From NCBI GenBank assembly GCA_902532565.1, contig CACAIR010000001.1:1-64000 (forward strand): a DNA stretch of 64,000 bases, in the 5' to 3' direction. This document shows, piece by piece, positions 13,225-22,258 of the stretch. This stretch comes from an uncultured Pelagibacteraceae bacterium (GTDB taxonomy: Bacteria; Pseudomonadota; Alphaproteobacteria; Pelagibacterales; Pelagibacteraceae). The number at the start of each line of letters is the position of its first letter. Within the stretch, counting starts at the first letter, position 1. The notes under the pieces are model-generated. The model saw nothing but the letters and a program-made list of their open reading frames with translations, made no database searches and was not told the origin of the DNA. The translations under genes were made by a program, and so were the position numbers.

Positions 13225-13746
13225 CTACTCTTTGGGTTTTGTTTCAGAAATTTCTGTGGTCAAACTACTCATTTTTTCTGAGTGTGCAAGTAAAATACTT
13301 ACTATTTTTGACGCTGAAGCATTTAATATTCCTATAATATTAGCTCGAGCCTCATCTAATGTGGGTAAATTAGCAACTTTTTCTACTCCTGCTTGATCTA
13401 AAACTTCGTTGTCCATTATTCCACCAATAAGCTTTAAATTTTCATTATCTTTTGCAAATTTAGATAGAATCCTTGCTGACATTATTGCATCTTCTCCAAA
13501 AGCAACAGCTGTAGGTCCTGAGAATAAATTTGATAAATCTTTGCACTTAGTTTTTTCTAAGGCTAATTTAGTTATTCTATTTTTAGTGATTTTAAAAATA
13601 ATACCCTTTTCTCTCATTTTAGCTCTTAACTCATCAAGCTGGGGCATGGTTAAACCTTGATAATGTGTAACCATCACTGCTTTACTATTTTCGAACTGAG
13701 TAGTCATCTCAGAAATATAATTTTTTTTCTTTTCCTTATTCATCAT
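13225..13746 (-). CDS. rplJ: 50S ribosomal protein L10
   Basis: 173 residues; L10 is the stalk base that binds several L7/L12 dimers and in many bacteria represses its own mRNA. The N-terminus ([21 protein letters not shown]) and [13 protein letters not shown] are typical. Two ATG codons stand in tandem (13746 and 13743) and either could be the start. It follows rplA by two bases. Confidence 0.97.
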   Translation of the reverse strand: MMNKEKKKNYISEMTTQFENSKAVMVTHYQGLTMPQLDELRAKMREKGIIFKITKNRITKLALEKTKCKDLSNLFSGPTAVAFGEDAIMSARILSKFAKDNENLKLIGGIMDNEVLDQAGVEKVANLPTLDEARANIIGILNASASKIVSILLAHSEKMSSLTTEISETKPKE

Positions 13747-13748
13747 GA

Positions 13749-14438
13749 CTATATTACCTTACCTAATTTAACTTTATAAGAAACACCCATTGTTGATGTA
13801 GCAAAAGTATTTTTAATCAAATCACCTTTTAAAGTATTGTTAGATTTTTCTTTTTCTAAGGCATCTAAAATTGCATTATAGTTTTTAAGTAATTGATCAT
13901 CACTAAAAGATTTTTTACCAATACTTACACCGATATTTCCATCTTTATCATTTCTAATTTCAACTTGACCAGACTTTGCATTAGTTACAGCCTCATTAAT
14001 ATTTTCTGAAACAGAGCCAAGTTTTGGATTTGGCATCAATCCTTTTGGTCCTAAAACTTTTCCAAGTTTAGAAAGTTTGATCATCATTCCTGGTGTGCAA
14101 ATTAATTTTTCAAAATTCAATTCACCAGATTTAATTTTTTCTATAAACTCATCGCTACCTACTATATCTGCACCAGCATCTTTTGCCTCTTGTGCTTTAT
14201 TATCTTCACAAACAACTGCAACTTTTACTTTTTTTCCAGTACCACCTGGTAAATTGACAACTGTTCTAATATTAATTTCACTTTTTTTTTGTTTATTGTT
14301 AATCTGAAAACTTAAATCTAATGACTCATCAAATTTAGAAGTACAATTCTTTTTTAGCTGAGGTAATAACTTTTCAATAGTATCAGCATTCAAGTCTCTT
14401 GTATTTTCGGGAAGTTTTCTAAATCTTTTTGATTTCAT
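13749..14438 (-). CDS. rplA: 50S ribosomal protein L1
   Basis: 229 residues, full length. L1 forms the mobile stalk at the E site and often represses the rplK-rplA mRNA. The family signature LGKVLGPKGLMPNPKLGSV is intact, as are VNLPGGTGKKVKVAVV and GVSIGKKSF. It overlaps rplK by one base. Confidence 0.98.
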   Translation of the reverse strand: MKSKRFRKLPENTRDLNADTIEKLLPQLKKNCTSKFDESLDLSFQINNKQKKSEINIRTVVNLPGGTGKKVKVAVVCEDNKAQEAKDAGADIVGSDEFIEKIKSGELNFEKLICTPGMMIKLSKLGKVLGPKGLMPNPKLGSVSENINEAVTNAKSGQVEIRNDKDGNIGVSIGKKSFSDDQLLKNYNAILDALEKEKSNNTLKGDLIKNTFATSTMGVSYKVKLGKVI

Positions 14439-14869
14439 TATTCTTTAACCTCTATACCCATTGATCTTGCTGATCCTGAAATTATCTTAACTGCTTGTTT
14501 TAAATCTAAAGCATTCAAGTCATTCATTTTTTGTTTAGCAATTTCTTCTGCTTGTTTTTTGGTAATTGAGGCAACAATACTTCTGCCTGGTTCTTTAGAT
14601 CCACTTTTTAATTTTGCTGCCTCTCTGATAAAAAAAGAAGCTGGTGGTGATTTAATTTTAAAATCAAATTTTTTATCCTTATAAACTGTAATTTCTACTG
14701 GAACAGGTTTTCCAGCCATTGATTTGGTTTTATCATTAAACGCTTTACAGAACTCCATAATATTTACACCACGTTGTCCCAAAGCAGGTCCAACAGGTGG
14801 GGCTGGATTTGCTTGACCACCCTTAATCTGTAATTTTATAAATCCACTTATTTCTTTTTTTGCAGCCAT
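14438..14869 (-). CDS. rplK: 50S ribosomal protein L11
   Basis: 143 residues. L11 is part of the GTPase-associated centre and is needed for RelA activation in other bacteria. The signature [20 protein letters not shown] is at residues about 14-33, and the C-terminal RNA-binding domain ends in [10 protein letters not shown]. It shares one base with nusG upstream and one with rplA downstream. Confidence 0.98.
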   Translation of the reverse strand: MAAKKEISGFIKLQIKGGQANPAPPVGPALGQRGVNIMEFCKAFNDKTKSMAGKPVPVEITVYKDKKFDFKIKSPPASFFIREAAKLKSGSKEPGRSIVASITKKQAEEIAKQKMNDLNALDLKQAVKIISGSARSMGIEVKE

Positions 14870-15399
14870 TAACTTATTTTCTCCACTTGATTATATTCTA
14901 ATTCAACTGGTGTTGGACGTCCAAATATAGAAACTGAAACCTTTAGTCTAGATTTTTCCTCATCTATTCCTTCAACCATACCATTGAAAGATGCAAAAGG
15001 TCCATCAACAACCTGAACTTTTTCACCAACACTATACTCTATACCAGATTTTGGCTGAGCTACACCATCCTTAATTTGACCTAAAATTTTTTCAATTTCT
15101 TTGTCGGAAACCGGTACAGGCATACCTTTAGTTCCTAAAAAACCACTAACTCTCTTTATATTTTTAATCATATGATAAATACTATTGTCCATTTCACTCT
15201 TGATTAAAACATAACCTGGAAAATACTTCTTTTTTCTCTGTATTCTCTTTCCTCTTTTTACTTCAGTAACATCATGTGTTGGAACTACTATCTCTTCAAA
15301 TTTTTCTGTGATTTTTGCTTTTTCTGCCTCTTCTTTTATTAATCCAGCTACTTTATTTTCAAAACTTGAATGAGATTGAACTATATACCAATTTTTCAT
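14869..15399 (-). CDS. nusG: Transcription termination/antitermination factor NusG
   Basis: 176 residues. The N-terminal NGN domain begins [18 protein letters not shown] and contains [12 protein letters not shown]. The C-terminal KOW domain contains [22 protein letters not shown]. NusG binds RNA polymerase and links it to Rho or to S10 of the leading ribosome. It overlaps secE and rplK by one base each. Confidence 0.97.
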   Translation of the reverse strand: MKNWYIVQSHSSFENKVAGLIKEEAEKAKITEKFEEIVVPTHDVTEVKRGKRIQRKKKYFPGYVLIKSEMDNSIYHMIKNIKRVSGFLGTKGMPVPVSDKEIEKILGQIKDGVAQPKSGIEYSVGEKVQVVDGPFASFNGMVEGIDEEKSRLKVSVSIFGRPTPVELEYNQVEKIS

Positions 15400-15590
15400 T
15401 AGATACTTACCTTGAGTAATAATTCTAAAAAAAATTTTAAAACTTGATCTAAAAGTAAAAAAAACAAGGACATTACAACAGCCATCGCAAAAACCATTAA
15501 TGCTCCTTGAAGAGTTTCTTTACCTGTGGGCCATGAAACTTTAAAAGCTTCTTGTTTTACTTCTTGAATAAATTTAATTGGGTTTTTCAT
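15399..15590 (-). CDS. secE: Preprotein translocase subunit SecE
   Basis: 63 residues from ATG at 15590, a short single-span SecE of the type usual outside enterobacteria. The conserved amphipathic part FIQEVKQEAFKVSWPTGKETLQGA precedes one membrane helix (about 31-55). A TTG at 15599 in frame would add three residues; ATG is preferred because it gives the usual MKNPIKFIQE start. SecE clamps SecY in the inner-membrane export channel. Confidence 0.93.
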   Translation of the reverse strand: MKNPIKFIQEVKQEAFKVSWPTGKETLQGALMVFAMAVVMSLFFLLLDQVLKFFLELLLKVSI

Positions 15591-15605
15591 AACTTTCAAC
15601 TCTAT

Positions 15606-15681
15606 TGGCAGGAGCGGAGGGACTCGAACCCTCAGCCTCCGGTTTTGGAGACCGGCGCTCTACCAATTGAGCTACACTCCT
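15606..15681 (-). tRNA. tRNA-Trp(CCA)
   Basis: A 76-base cloverleaf on the minus strand starts AGGAGTG. It has D-arm GCTCAATTGGTAGAGC, anticodon loop CTCCAAA (anticodon CCA), T-arm GGTTCGAGTCC and an encoded 3' CCA. A tRNA-Trp immediately before secE is a standard alphaproteobacterial arrangement, and it is probably processed from the tuf-secE transcript. Confidence 0.97.
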
Positions 15682-15692
15682 ATATATAGAGT

Positions 15693-16883
15693 TTACTCTA
15701 TAATTTTGGTTACAACTCCAGCTCCTACAGTTCTACCACCTTCTCGAATAGCAAAATTTAATTTTTCAGACATTGCTATTGGAGTAATTAATTTCACTGT
15801 AAACTTAGCATCATCACCTGGCATTACCATTTCTGTACCAGCAGGTAACTCAACTTCACCTGTTACATCTGTTGTTCTAAAATAAAACTGAGGTCTATAC
15901 TTTGTAAAAAAAGGAGTGTGTCTTCCACCCTCTTCTTTTTTAAGAACATATGCTTGTGCTTCAAATTTAGTATGTGGCGTAACAGATCCAGGCTTACAAA
16001 GAACCTGTCCTCTTTCAATATCGTCTCTTTCTACACCTCTTAAAAGAACACCAACATTATCCCCAGCCTCACCTGAGTCTAGAAGTTTTCTAAACATTTC
16101 TACACCAGTACAAACTGATTTTTTTGTCTCTCTAATTCCAATAATCTCAATTTCATCACCAGTTTTCAGTACCCCTGATTCTACTCTTCCGGTTGCAACT
16201 GTTCCTCTTCCTGAAATAGAAAATACATCTTCAACAGGCATCAAGAAGTCCTTATCTTTAGGTCTATCAGGTTGTGGAATATGTTCATCAACATTTTTCA
16301 TCAATTCTAAAATTGAATTTTTACCAATTTCATCATCTCTTCCCTCTACGGCAGCTAGTGCAGATCCTTTTGCGATTGGAGTTTTGTCTCCTGGAAATTT
16401 ATAAGAAGTAAGTAATTCTTTGATCTCTTCCTCGACAAGTTCAATCATTTCTTTATCATCTACTTGATCTACTTTGTTTAAGTAAACAACTATTGCAGGA
16501 ACTCCTACCTGTCTTGCTAAAAGTATATGCTCTCTTGTTTGAGGCATAGGTCCATCAGCTGCATTCACCACCAATATTGCGCCGTCCATTTGAGCAGCAC
16601 CTGTAATCATATTTTTTACATAGTCAGCATGACCTGGACAATCTACGTGAGCATAATGTCTTTTTTCAGTTTCATATTCAACGTGAGCTGTTGAAATTGT
16701 AATACCCCTCTCTTTTTCCTCTGGAGCCTTATCAATTTCATCATATGCAACTGATTTACCTCCACTTGCCTCAGCTAAAACTTTTGTTATTGCAGCTGTT
16801 AAAGTGGTCTTACCATGATCGACGTGTCCAATTGTACCAATATTACAATGGGGTTTATTTCTAACAAATTTTTCTTTTGACAT
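15693..16883 (-). CDS. tuf: Elongation factor Tu
   Basis: 396 residues. Nucleotide-binding motifs are intact: GHVDHGKT (19-26), DCPGH and NKVD, followed by the two beta-barrel domains. EF-Tu delivers aminoacyl-tRNA to the ribosome. It is flanked by tRNA-Gly and tRNA-Trp and is absent from the str cluster, so this may be the only tuf copy of the genome. A GAGG Shine-Dalgarno-like stretch lies about 10 bases before the ATG. Confidence 0.98.
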   Translation of the reverse strand: MSKEKFVRNKPHCNIGTIGHVDHGKTTLTAAITKVLAEASGGKSVAYDEIDKAPEEKERGITISTAHVEYETEKRHYAHVDCPGHADYVKNMITGAAQMDGAILVVNAADGPMPQTREHILLARQVGVPAIVVYLNKVDQVDDKEMIELVEEEIKELLTSYKFPGDKTPIAKGSALAAVEGRDDEIGKNSILELMKNVDEHIPQPDRPKDKDFLMPVEDVFSISGRGTVATGRVESGVLKTGDEIEIIGIRETKKSVCTGVEMFRKLLDSGEAGDNVGVLLRGVERDDIERGQVLCKPGSVTPHTKFEAQAYVLKKEEGGRHTPFFTKYRPQFYFRTTDVTGEVELPAGTEMVMPGDDAKFTVKLITPIAMSEKLNFAIREGGRTVGAGVVTKIIE

Positions 16884-16926
16884 TACTTTATTTCCTCACA
16901 TTCTTTTTGTTTCTAATTTTTATTCT

Positions 16927-17000
16927 TGGAGCGGGTAAAGGGAATCGAACCCTTACATCCAGCTTGGAAGGCTAGCGTTCTACCATTGAACTACACCCGC
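16927..17000 (-). tRNA. tRNA-Gly(TCC)
   Basis: A 74-base cloverleaf on the minus strand starts GCGGGTG. It has anticodon loop CTTCCAA (anticodon TCC), T-arm GGTTCGATTCC and an encoded CCA. It lies between tRNA-Tyr and tuf and is probably co-transcribed with them. Confidence 0.97.
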
Positions 17001-17046
17001 AAAACCCCAAGAGTAACACTCCATTATTATTTAAAATTTTACTGAT

Positions 17047-17132
17047 TGGTGGAGGGGGAAAGATTCGAACTTTCGAAGACCGAAGTCAACGGGTTTACAG
17101 CCCGCCCCATTTGACCGCTCTGGAACCCCTCC
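17047..17132 (-). tRNA. tRNA-Tyr(GTA)
   Basis: An 86-base class II tRNA on the minus strand starts GGAGGGG, with anticodon loop CTGTAAA (anticodon GTA), a long variable arm, T-arm AGTTCGAATCT and an encoded CCA. It is the first gene of the tRNA-tuf-secE-rpo block. Confidence 0.97.
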
Positions 17133-17181
17133 TCATTTGGGGAAGTGTCCCCTGTTCAATAAAGCTTCAAACAACACGCGT

Positions 17182-17209
17182 TTTATATATTTTATTTGTG
17201 TAATTGCAA
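17182..17209 (-). promoter_or_regulatory. Probable promoter of the tRNA-Tyr to rpoC block
   Basis: On the minus strand TTGCAA (17209-17204) is followed after 16 bases by TATAAA (17187-17182), about 50 bases before tRNA-Tyr. Between the two lies a short GC hairpin (GGGGA/TCCCC, 17139-17152) in the leader. No other promoter this good is seen upstream of the block. Confidence 0.5.
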
Positions 17210-17220
17210 TATGAGAATTA

Positions 17221-17249
17221 TTAAGAAAATATAGCAAAAAACGTATAAA
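17221..17249 (+). promoter_or_regulatory. Possible promoter of the rlmB-type gene
   Basis: TTAAGA (17221-17226), a 17-base spacer and TATAAA (17244-17249) stand just before the ATG at 17264, giving a very short leader. The -35 match is only 4 of 6, common in an AT-rich spacer, so support is modest. Confidence 0.35.
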
Positions 17250-17263
17250 ACTAATGAAATTCT

Positions 17264-18001
17264 ATGAATAAACCCAGTTTTTTTATTGTTGGTCAACACG
17301 CTGTAATAGAGGCACTTAAAAATCCCAAGAGAAAGGTGTTAAAAGTATTTTTGACAGAGGAAAGTAAAAAAAATATCCACAGAATAAACCCAAAAAAAAA
17401 TTTATTAGCAGATGTTAAAGTTTTTTTTAAAACCAAAAAAGAATTAGATAAATATTCTACAAAAGAAAATTTGCTTCATCAGAGTTATGTTGCTGAAATT
17501 GAACATTTAGATAAACCAATTTTAAAAGAATTTATTAAAAACAAAAATAACATTACTTTTGTTTGTTTAGATGGTGTTACAGACCCTAGAAATATTGGCT
17601 CATTAATTCGAAGTGCAGCCTCATTTAATATCGACGGTATAATAGTTAAAGAAAGAAGTTTTCCTGAGGAAAGTAAATTAATGTATAAGGCCGCAAGTGG
17701 AGCGATGGAATATATTAATGTATTTAAAGTATCTAATATTAATTCTACTTTAAAAAATTTAAAAGACAAAAACTTTTGGGTATATGGTTTTGATGGCAAA
17801 GGAGAAAAAAATTTTACTAAAGTTGAATGGAAAGGAAATAATATTCTATTATTTGGCTCAGAGGGATCTGGAATGCATCAACATACATCTAAATATGCTG
17901 ATTTTTTGGTTAAGATTGACATCAATGAAAAAATTGAAAGCTTAAATATTTCTAATAGTGCAGCCATTGTTTTTCATCATTTAAATTATTTAAAAAAATA
18001 G
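17264..18001 (+). CDS. rlmB: TrmH-family RNA 2'-O-methyltransferase, RlmB type
   Basis: 245 residues, the length of RlmB, which methylates the ribose of G2251 in 23S rRNA. An N-terminal substrate-binding domain (FFIVGQHAVIEALKN) precedes the SPOUT knot domain. The three SPOUT motifs are visible: DGVTDPRNIGSLIRSAASF, LFGSEGSGM and LNISNSAAIVFHH. It is transcribed divergently from tRNA-Tyr. TrmH paralogs look alike, so the exact RNA target is inferred. Confidence 0.85.
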   Translation: MNKPSFFIVGQHAVIEALKNPKRKVLKVFLTEESKKNIHRINPKKNLLADVKVFFKTKKELDKYSTKENLLHQSYVAEIEHLDKPILKEFIKNKNNITFVCLDGVTDPRNIGSLIRSAASFNIDGIIVKERSFPEESKLMYKAASGAMEYINVFKVSNINSTLKNLKDKNFWVYGFDGKGEKNFTKVEWKGNNILLFGSEGSGMHQHTSKYADFLVKIDINEKIESLNISNSAAIVFHHLNYLKK

Positions 18002-18038
18002 TTGATTAATTTGAAATTAATTAATAATCATTACTTAT

Positions 18039-18083
18039 GCCCTTGTAGCTCAGCTGGTAGAGCAATTGATTTGTAATCAACAG
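18039..18083 (+). pseudogene. 5' half of a tRNA-Thr gene, broken after the anticodon arm
   Basis: Bases 18039-18080 are identical to the first 42 bases of the intact tRNA-Thr at 22183 (acceptor 5' strand, D-arm, anticodon stem-loop). The sequence then diverges and no T-arm or CCA follows, so it cannot make a tRNA. The break falls just after GATTTGTAATCAA, the same string with which the 3'-half copies at 23144 and 25195 begin, as expected if a recombinase exchanged strands there. Confidence 0.85.
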
Positions 18084-18175
18084 ACTTCAATTTAGTTTCA
18101 CACACTGCATTTAACATCAAGTAAACACTAGCATAATTTAAGCAAAAAAGATTCAATAATTTTATTCTTATAAAC

Positions 18176-18198
18176 ACCAACTAGACATCGACAGATTA
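18176..18198. repeat. Left 11-bp-spaced repeat pair of the tesA unit (degenerate)
   Basis: ACCAACT (18176) and ATCGACA (18187) are 11 bases apart. The stretch ATCGACAGATTA at 18187 matches ACCGACAGATTA at 22051 in 11 of 12 bases. The rest of the 18084-18211 spacer shows no gene. Confidence 0.4.
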
Positions 18199-18211
18199 AA
18201 AATTTATTCAT

Positions 18212-18823
18212 TTAATTTAAAATATCAATAATACTTTTTTTAATAGTTTCACTTACTTTAATGGTCCCTTCTTTATTTGGATGAATTCCATCTTTTTGAT
18301 TTAAGCTTGGATTAAGTGCTACTCCATCAAGAAGAAATGGAATTAAGGTTAAATTATATTTTTTTGATAATTTCGGATAAATATCATCAAACTCTTTTTT
18401 ATATTTTTTCCCATGAGTGTTTGGTGCAACCATCCCAGCTAAAATAATTTTAATTTTTTTATTGTTAGCAATATTTATTATTTGTTCTAAATTTTTTTTT
18501 GTTTCATCTGGTTGAATTCCCCTGAGCATATCATTAGCTCCTAATCCTAAAATGATTAAATCTATTCCTGGTTCTGATAAGCTCCAATCAACTCTATTCA
18601 ATCCACCTGATGTCGTGCTTCCAGAAACACTTCCATTAATAACTTTAATATTTAAACCAGCTTCCTTAAGATTATTTTCTAAAACTATTGATAAATGATA
18701 TTCTTTAGGTAATCCATATCCAGCCATCAAACTATCACCGAATAAAACTACCTTTTCTATTGCACTTGCGTTTATGTGCACTAGAAAGATTATCAAAATT
18801 TTTATAAATATAGTTTTATTCAT
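18212..18823 (-). CDS. tesA: Secreted GDSL esterase/lysophospholipase, TesA type
   Basis: 203 residues from ATG at 18823. That start is chosen because it gives a clean signal peptide (KTIFIKILIIFLVHINASA, cleavage after ASA) before the mature protein; upstream codons are antisense to the neighbour. SGNH hydrolase blocks are intact: FGDSLMAGYG with the nucleophile serine, the SGSTTSGG glycine block, GLGANDML, and DGIHPN with the Asp-His pair. Substrates of TesA are acyl esters in the periplasm. It diverges from an ABC exporter, the classical tesA-ybbA-ybbP arrangement. Confidence 0.88.
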   Translation of the reverse strand: MNKTIFIKILIIFLVHINASAIEKVVLFGDSLMAGYGLPKEYHLSIVLENNLKEAGLNIKVINGSVSGSTTSGGLNRVDWSLSEPGIDLIILGLGANDMLRGIQPDETKKNLEQIINIANNKKIKIILAGMVAPNTHGKKYKKEFDDIYPKLSKKYNLTLIPFLLDGVALNPSLNQKDGIHPNKEGTIKVSETIKKSIIDILN

Positions 18824-19487
18824 GAGTACTCTTCTTAAATTAAAAAAAATAAATCTCAAATACCAAACTGGTAAAGATAATATCAATGTTTTAAAGAATA
18901 TTGATTTAAATATTAAGAAAAAAGAGACTGTTTCTGTTGTTGGGGAAAGTGGCTCAGGGAAAACAAGTTTAATCATGTTAATTGGGGGGTTGGAGAAACC
19001 TAACTCTGGTAAAATAATTTTCCAAGATCAGGAAATTACAGGCCTTAGTGAAGATGAGGTATCTGAGATAAGAAAAAAAAATATTGGAATAATTTTTCAG
19101 TCGTTTTATTTAATTCCTAATTACACAGCGGTTGAAAATGTTGCGCTTACACTTGAGCTCAATAATTTTAAAAATCCAGAAAAAGAGGCAAAAATTTTAT
19201 TAGATCGTTTTGGTTTGAAGCATCGTTTTAATAATCTACCAAGTCAATTATCGGGTGGTGAACAACAAAGGGTTGCTATCGCTAGAGCAATTGCAATGAA
19301 ACCAGAATTAATTTTAGCTGATGAGCCAACTGGAAACTTGGATACTGAAAATTCTATAATGATTGCAAATATTTTATTTAAGTATGTAAAAGAAGAAGGC
19401 TCTTCTTTAATCATGGTAACTCATGACTCTAAACTTGCTGACAAAGCTAAAAGAAAAATAAAAATTAAAGATGGAAAAATTAAATAA
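18822..19487 (+). CDS. ABC exporter ATPase, LolD/YbbA family
   Basis: 221 residues from ATG at 18822. Walker A is GESGSGKTS, the signature is LSGGEQQR and Walker B is LILADEPTGNLD. The MacB/LolD/YbbA family is recognised by that last string and by partnership with an FtsX-type permease, which starts 17 bases inside its 3' end. The start codon shares CATG with the tesA start on the other strand, so the two divergent genes have no intergenic space. The transported substrate is unknown; a lipid or lipoprotein role is a family-based guess. Confidence 0.88.
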   Translation: MSTLLKLKKINLKYQTGKDNINVLKNIDLNIKKKETVSVVGESGSGKTSLIMLIGGLEKPNSGKIIFQDQEITGLSEDEVSEIRKKNIGIIFQSFYLIPNYTAVENVALTLELNNFKNPEKEAKILLDRFGLKHRFNNLPSQLSGGEQQRVAIARAIAMKPELILADEPTGNLDTENSIMIANILFKYVKEEGSSLIMVTHDSKLADKAKRKIKIKDGKIK

Positions 19488-22005
19488 CCCTTCAGAATTT
19501 AGTTTGATTTTAAAATATGCTTTAAAAGACTTAAGCAGAAATTATCATAAAATATCTAGTATCATTGTTACGCTATTTATAAGTCTTTTTATATTAAGTG
19601 CTATTTTCACAATTGAAGATAGTCTTAAAAAAGAACTAAATGATAATGCTAAAGCACTTTTGGGTGGAGATTTAGAGATTGATTACAATCGTAATCCAGG
19701 AAATTTAAATTTAGTTAATCAAGTAAAAGAATTTGCAACTGTTTCTCAAATGATTGAGTTCAGTACTATGCTTTCAACAACAGGAAGAGAAAAGAATAAA
19801 TCATTATTTACTAGAATTAAAACTGTGGATGAAAAATATCCTTTATATGGAAATGTTGTTTATGAGCCAATTGGTGCTTATGAAAGAATGCAAAATGAAC
19901 CTTACTCTATCCTTATCAATGAAAGTTTATCAAAAACCCTTAATGTAAAAATTAATGAAAAGGTAAAAGTTCAAGATCAAAACTTTACAGTAATTGGAAT
20001 TATTAAATCAGTGCCAGATGTTAGTGGATTTGTTGCATTTGGAGATTGGGCTTTAGCAGGAAAAAAAACTTTAGAAATTTTAAAACTAAATGGAATTGGA
20101 AGCTTTTTAAACTATGAATACAAAGTAAAATTTAAGGAAAAAGATAAACCAGAAGAGATCGAACAACGAATTGAAGAAATTTTTAAAGATGATCAAAAAG
20201 TAAAGCTTAGATATCCTGAAAATTCTGCAAGTGGAATAAAGAGAATTATCAATAATTTTTCTCAATTTTTATCTCTTGTATCAATCAGTGCAATGTTAAT
20301 TGCAGGCATTGGAATCGCAAATACTCTGCTTTCTTTTATCAATCAAAACAACATGTCTATTGCTGTAAGAAAGGCGGTTGGCTTTTATTCAGGCAATATT
20401 AAAACCTTATATTACCTTCAGTTATTTATACTTTTATTCATCATCACTGTTGTTGCTTACGGATCGAGTTTTTTAATTGTACCAATAGTAGATAAATATC
20501 TATCTGATGGATTGGGATTGAATGTTTATCCGGTGTTTTCATTACTTAATTTTTTAAAAATATTTTTAGTTGGTTTGTTAGTTCTTGTAATTTTTTCTAT
20601 TCCAACAATCAGCTCTATAGATCAAGTAAAAGCCTCTAATTTATTTAGAAACGTATTTCAAAACCTTCAATTTTATTATTCTAAAAGATCAGTTGTTCTG
20701 AGCTTTGTTTTATTATCTATCTTAATTTTATTATTCACCATTGGATCTGAACAACCTTCTTATAGCTTGGGTTACTTTGCTGCTTTTTTTGTTTGTTTAA
20801 TTGTTTTTTTCTTACTTTCAAAATTAATTATTTTTTTTCTTAAGAAATTCAAATCAAGTCCAATAATTTCTTTAAAAGTTTCAATTAAAAATATTACTCA
20901 GACAAAAAGTATAACTCCTATAACAGTTATGTCTCTTGGCTTAGGGGTTACTTTGTTATTAACTTTAGCTTTAGTTGGTACAAATTTTCAAAGGGAAATT
21001 GCTAAATCTATTCCTGATATTGCACCCGATTATTTCTTTGTTGGTATTCAAAAAGGAGAAAGAGAGAAATTTGAACAAGGTATTTTAAATATGGATCCAA
21101 ATGCATCTATTGAAATTGTACCAATGGTTTCATCTGGTATTGTAAAAATTAATGGTATTGATCCTAATACTTATATTAAACCAGATAATGACAGTTACTG
21201 GGTTATTGGTAGTGAACGAAGATCCTCGTGGGTAGAAAATGTGCCTGAAGATAACTCAATTTTAGAAGGCGAATGGTGGGATTTATTAAATCCAGATCAA
21301 CTTCAAATATCTTTAGATGCAAAAGTTGCTAAGGATTTTAACATACTGTTGGGTGATATCTTTACTTTAAATGTTTATGGACGTGAAATTGAAGGGAAAG
21401 TAGTAAATTTTAGAGAAGTTGATTATCGAGATTTAAGCATCAACTTTGCAATGTTATTTAACCCTCAATTTGCAAAAAATATTCCACATGAGTATTTGGC
21501 TACTGCAAAATTTAATTCAAATAAATTTGATGAAACTGAAATGCTTGAAATCATGCCAAGTTTATCAATGATTAAAATTGCAGATTATTTATCAAAAGTT
21601 ACAGCTGTTTTAAATAAAGTATTTATTGCGGTTACATTAATTTCAGCGATTACCATTGTTATAGGCTTAATCGTAATTTCAAGTGCAATTATGGTTCAGG
21701 GAAAAGTAAAAGAATATCAAAATTTGGTTTTCAAAATTTTAGGTTTTTCAAAAAAACACATTATTTTTTCATCTTTAATTGAATTCATCATTATCTTTAA
21801 ATCTGTAATTTTAATTGCAGTATTCTTTGCTGTGATTGGTTCAAAATTTATTATGAAAAATATTTTTGAATTAGTGTGGATGTTTGACTTTAAGATTTTA
21901 ATTTATTTAGGACTTTCAATTGGTTTTATTACCTTGGTTTTGATATTATTAACTAACTTAAGATATCTAAATCCTAAAGTTTATCCTCTAATAAGAAATC
22001 AATAA
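19471..22005 (+). CDS. Large FtsX-type ABC permease, YbbP-like
   Basis: 844 residues, the size of YbbP-type permeases. There is an N-terminal membrane helix after ALKDLSRNYHK, a periplasmic region (about 45-255), a group of helices, a second large periplasmic segment (about 510-690) and a final helix group, giving two FtsX repeats. It overlaps the ATPase gene by 17 bases and must pair with it. Such systems extract or move hydrophobic compounds at the inner membrane; the adjacent esterase suggests a linked substrate, which is inference. Confidence 0.85.
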   Translation: MEKLNNPSEFSLILKYALKDLSRNYHKISSIIVTLFISLFILSAIFTIEDSLKKELNDNAKALLGGDLEIDYNRNPGNLNLVNQVKEFATVSQMIEFSTMLSTTGREKNKSLFTRIKTVDEKYPLYGNVVYEPIGAYERMQNEPYSILINESLSKTLNVKINEKVKVQDQNFTVIGIIKSVPDVSGFVAFGDWALAGKKTLEILKLNGIGSFLNYEYKVKFKEKDKPEEIEQRIEEIFKDDQKVKLRYPENSASGIKRIINNFSQFLSLVSISAMLIAGIGIANTLLSFINQNNMSIAVRKAVGFYSGNIKTLYYLQLFILLFIITVVAYGSSFLIVPIVDKYLSDGLGLNVYPVFSLLNFLKIFLVGLLVLVIFSIPTISSIDQVKASNLFRNVFQNLQFYYSKRSVVLSFVLLSILILLFTIGSEQPSYSLGYFAAFFVCLIVFFLLSKLIIFFLKKFKSSPIISLKVSIKNITQTKSITPITVMSLGLGVTLLLTLALVGTNFQREIAKSIPDIAPDYFFVGIQKGEREKFEQGILNMDPNASIEIVPMVSSGIVKINGIDPNTYIKPDNDSYWVIGSERRSSWVENVPEDNSILEGEWWDLLNPDQLQISLDAKVAKDFNILLGDIFTLNVYGREIEGKVVNFREVDYRDLSINFAMLFNPQFAKNIPHEYLATAKFNSNKFDETEMLEIMPSLSMIKIADYLSKVTAVLNKVFIAVTLISAITIVIGLIVISSAIMVQGKVKEYQNLVFKILGFSKKHIIFSSLIEFIIIFKSVILIAVFFAVIGSKFIMKNIFELVWMFDFKILIYLGLSIGFITLVLILLTNLRYLNPKVYPLIRNQ

Positions 22006-22039
22006 TAAAAATTTTTAAATTTATAGATTAAACTCCCAC

Positions 22040-22062
22040 ACCGACAAGAAACCGACAGATTA
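22040..22062. repeat. Right 11-bp-spaced repeat pair of the tesA unit
   Basis: ACCGACA occurs at 22040 and again at 22051, exactly 11 bases apart, in the gene-free spacer before tRNA-Thr. It is related to the degenerate pair at 18176-18198. Its reverse complement, TGTCGGT, shares TGTCG with the repeats of the next unit. Confidence 0.5.
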
Positions 22063-22182
22063 GTCACAAATGGTCTACAACAAGGTACAAGGTTACAAAT
22101 AAGAGAATTATCTTTTAATAACCAAATCTTTTATGTGTTGATTTAATTGACTTTTAACATTAAAAACTTCGTTGATACGAAT

Positions 22183-22258
22183 GCCCTTGTAGCTCAGCTG
22201 GTAGAGCAATTGATTTGTAATCAATAGGTCCGCGGTTCGAATCCGTGCGGGGGCACCA
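22183..22258 (+). tRNA. tRNA-Thr(TGT), the intact copy
   Basis: A 76-base cloverleaf with acceptor GCCCTTG/CGGGGGC (two G-U pairs), D-arm GCTCAGCTGGTAGAGC, anticodon stem ATTGA/TCAAT with loop TTTGTAA (anticodon TGT), T-arm GGTTCGAATCC and an encoded CCA. A TTGACT box at 22147 lies upstream but has no good -10 partner. Bases 22212-22258 belong to a segment repeated downstream. The 22006-22361 spacer otherwise holds only repeats and no gene. Confidence 0.96.

Larger units (their letters stand above)
18068..22211. mobile_element. Possible tRNA-Thr-bounded element carrying tesA and an ABC exporter
   Basis: The interval runs from the core of the broken tRNA-Thr to the core of the intact one. It holds tesA and a two-gene ABC exporter. 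Near both ends are 11-bp-spaced repeats of similar sequence (18176-18198 and 22040-22062). Unlike the next two units the duplicated part here is the 5' half, so the intact tRNA would be restored at the right end. The tesA/ABC locus is common as a core locus in other bacteria, so an ancient tandem duplication is a real alternative. No recombinase gene is present. Confidence 0.4.

Noticed and set aside
12933-13337. 134-codon plus-strand reading frame across rplL and rplJ
   Set aside because: It is antisense to two certain ribosomal-protein genes, and its alanine-rich part mirrors the rplL hinge; no domain or start signal supports it.
18824-18976. Longer tesA frame with about 51 extra N-terminal residues
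   Set aside because: The extension is antisense to the exporter ATPase gene and would bury a perfect signal peptide.
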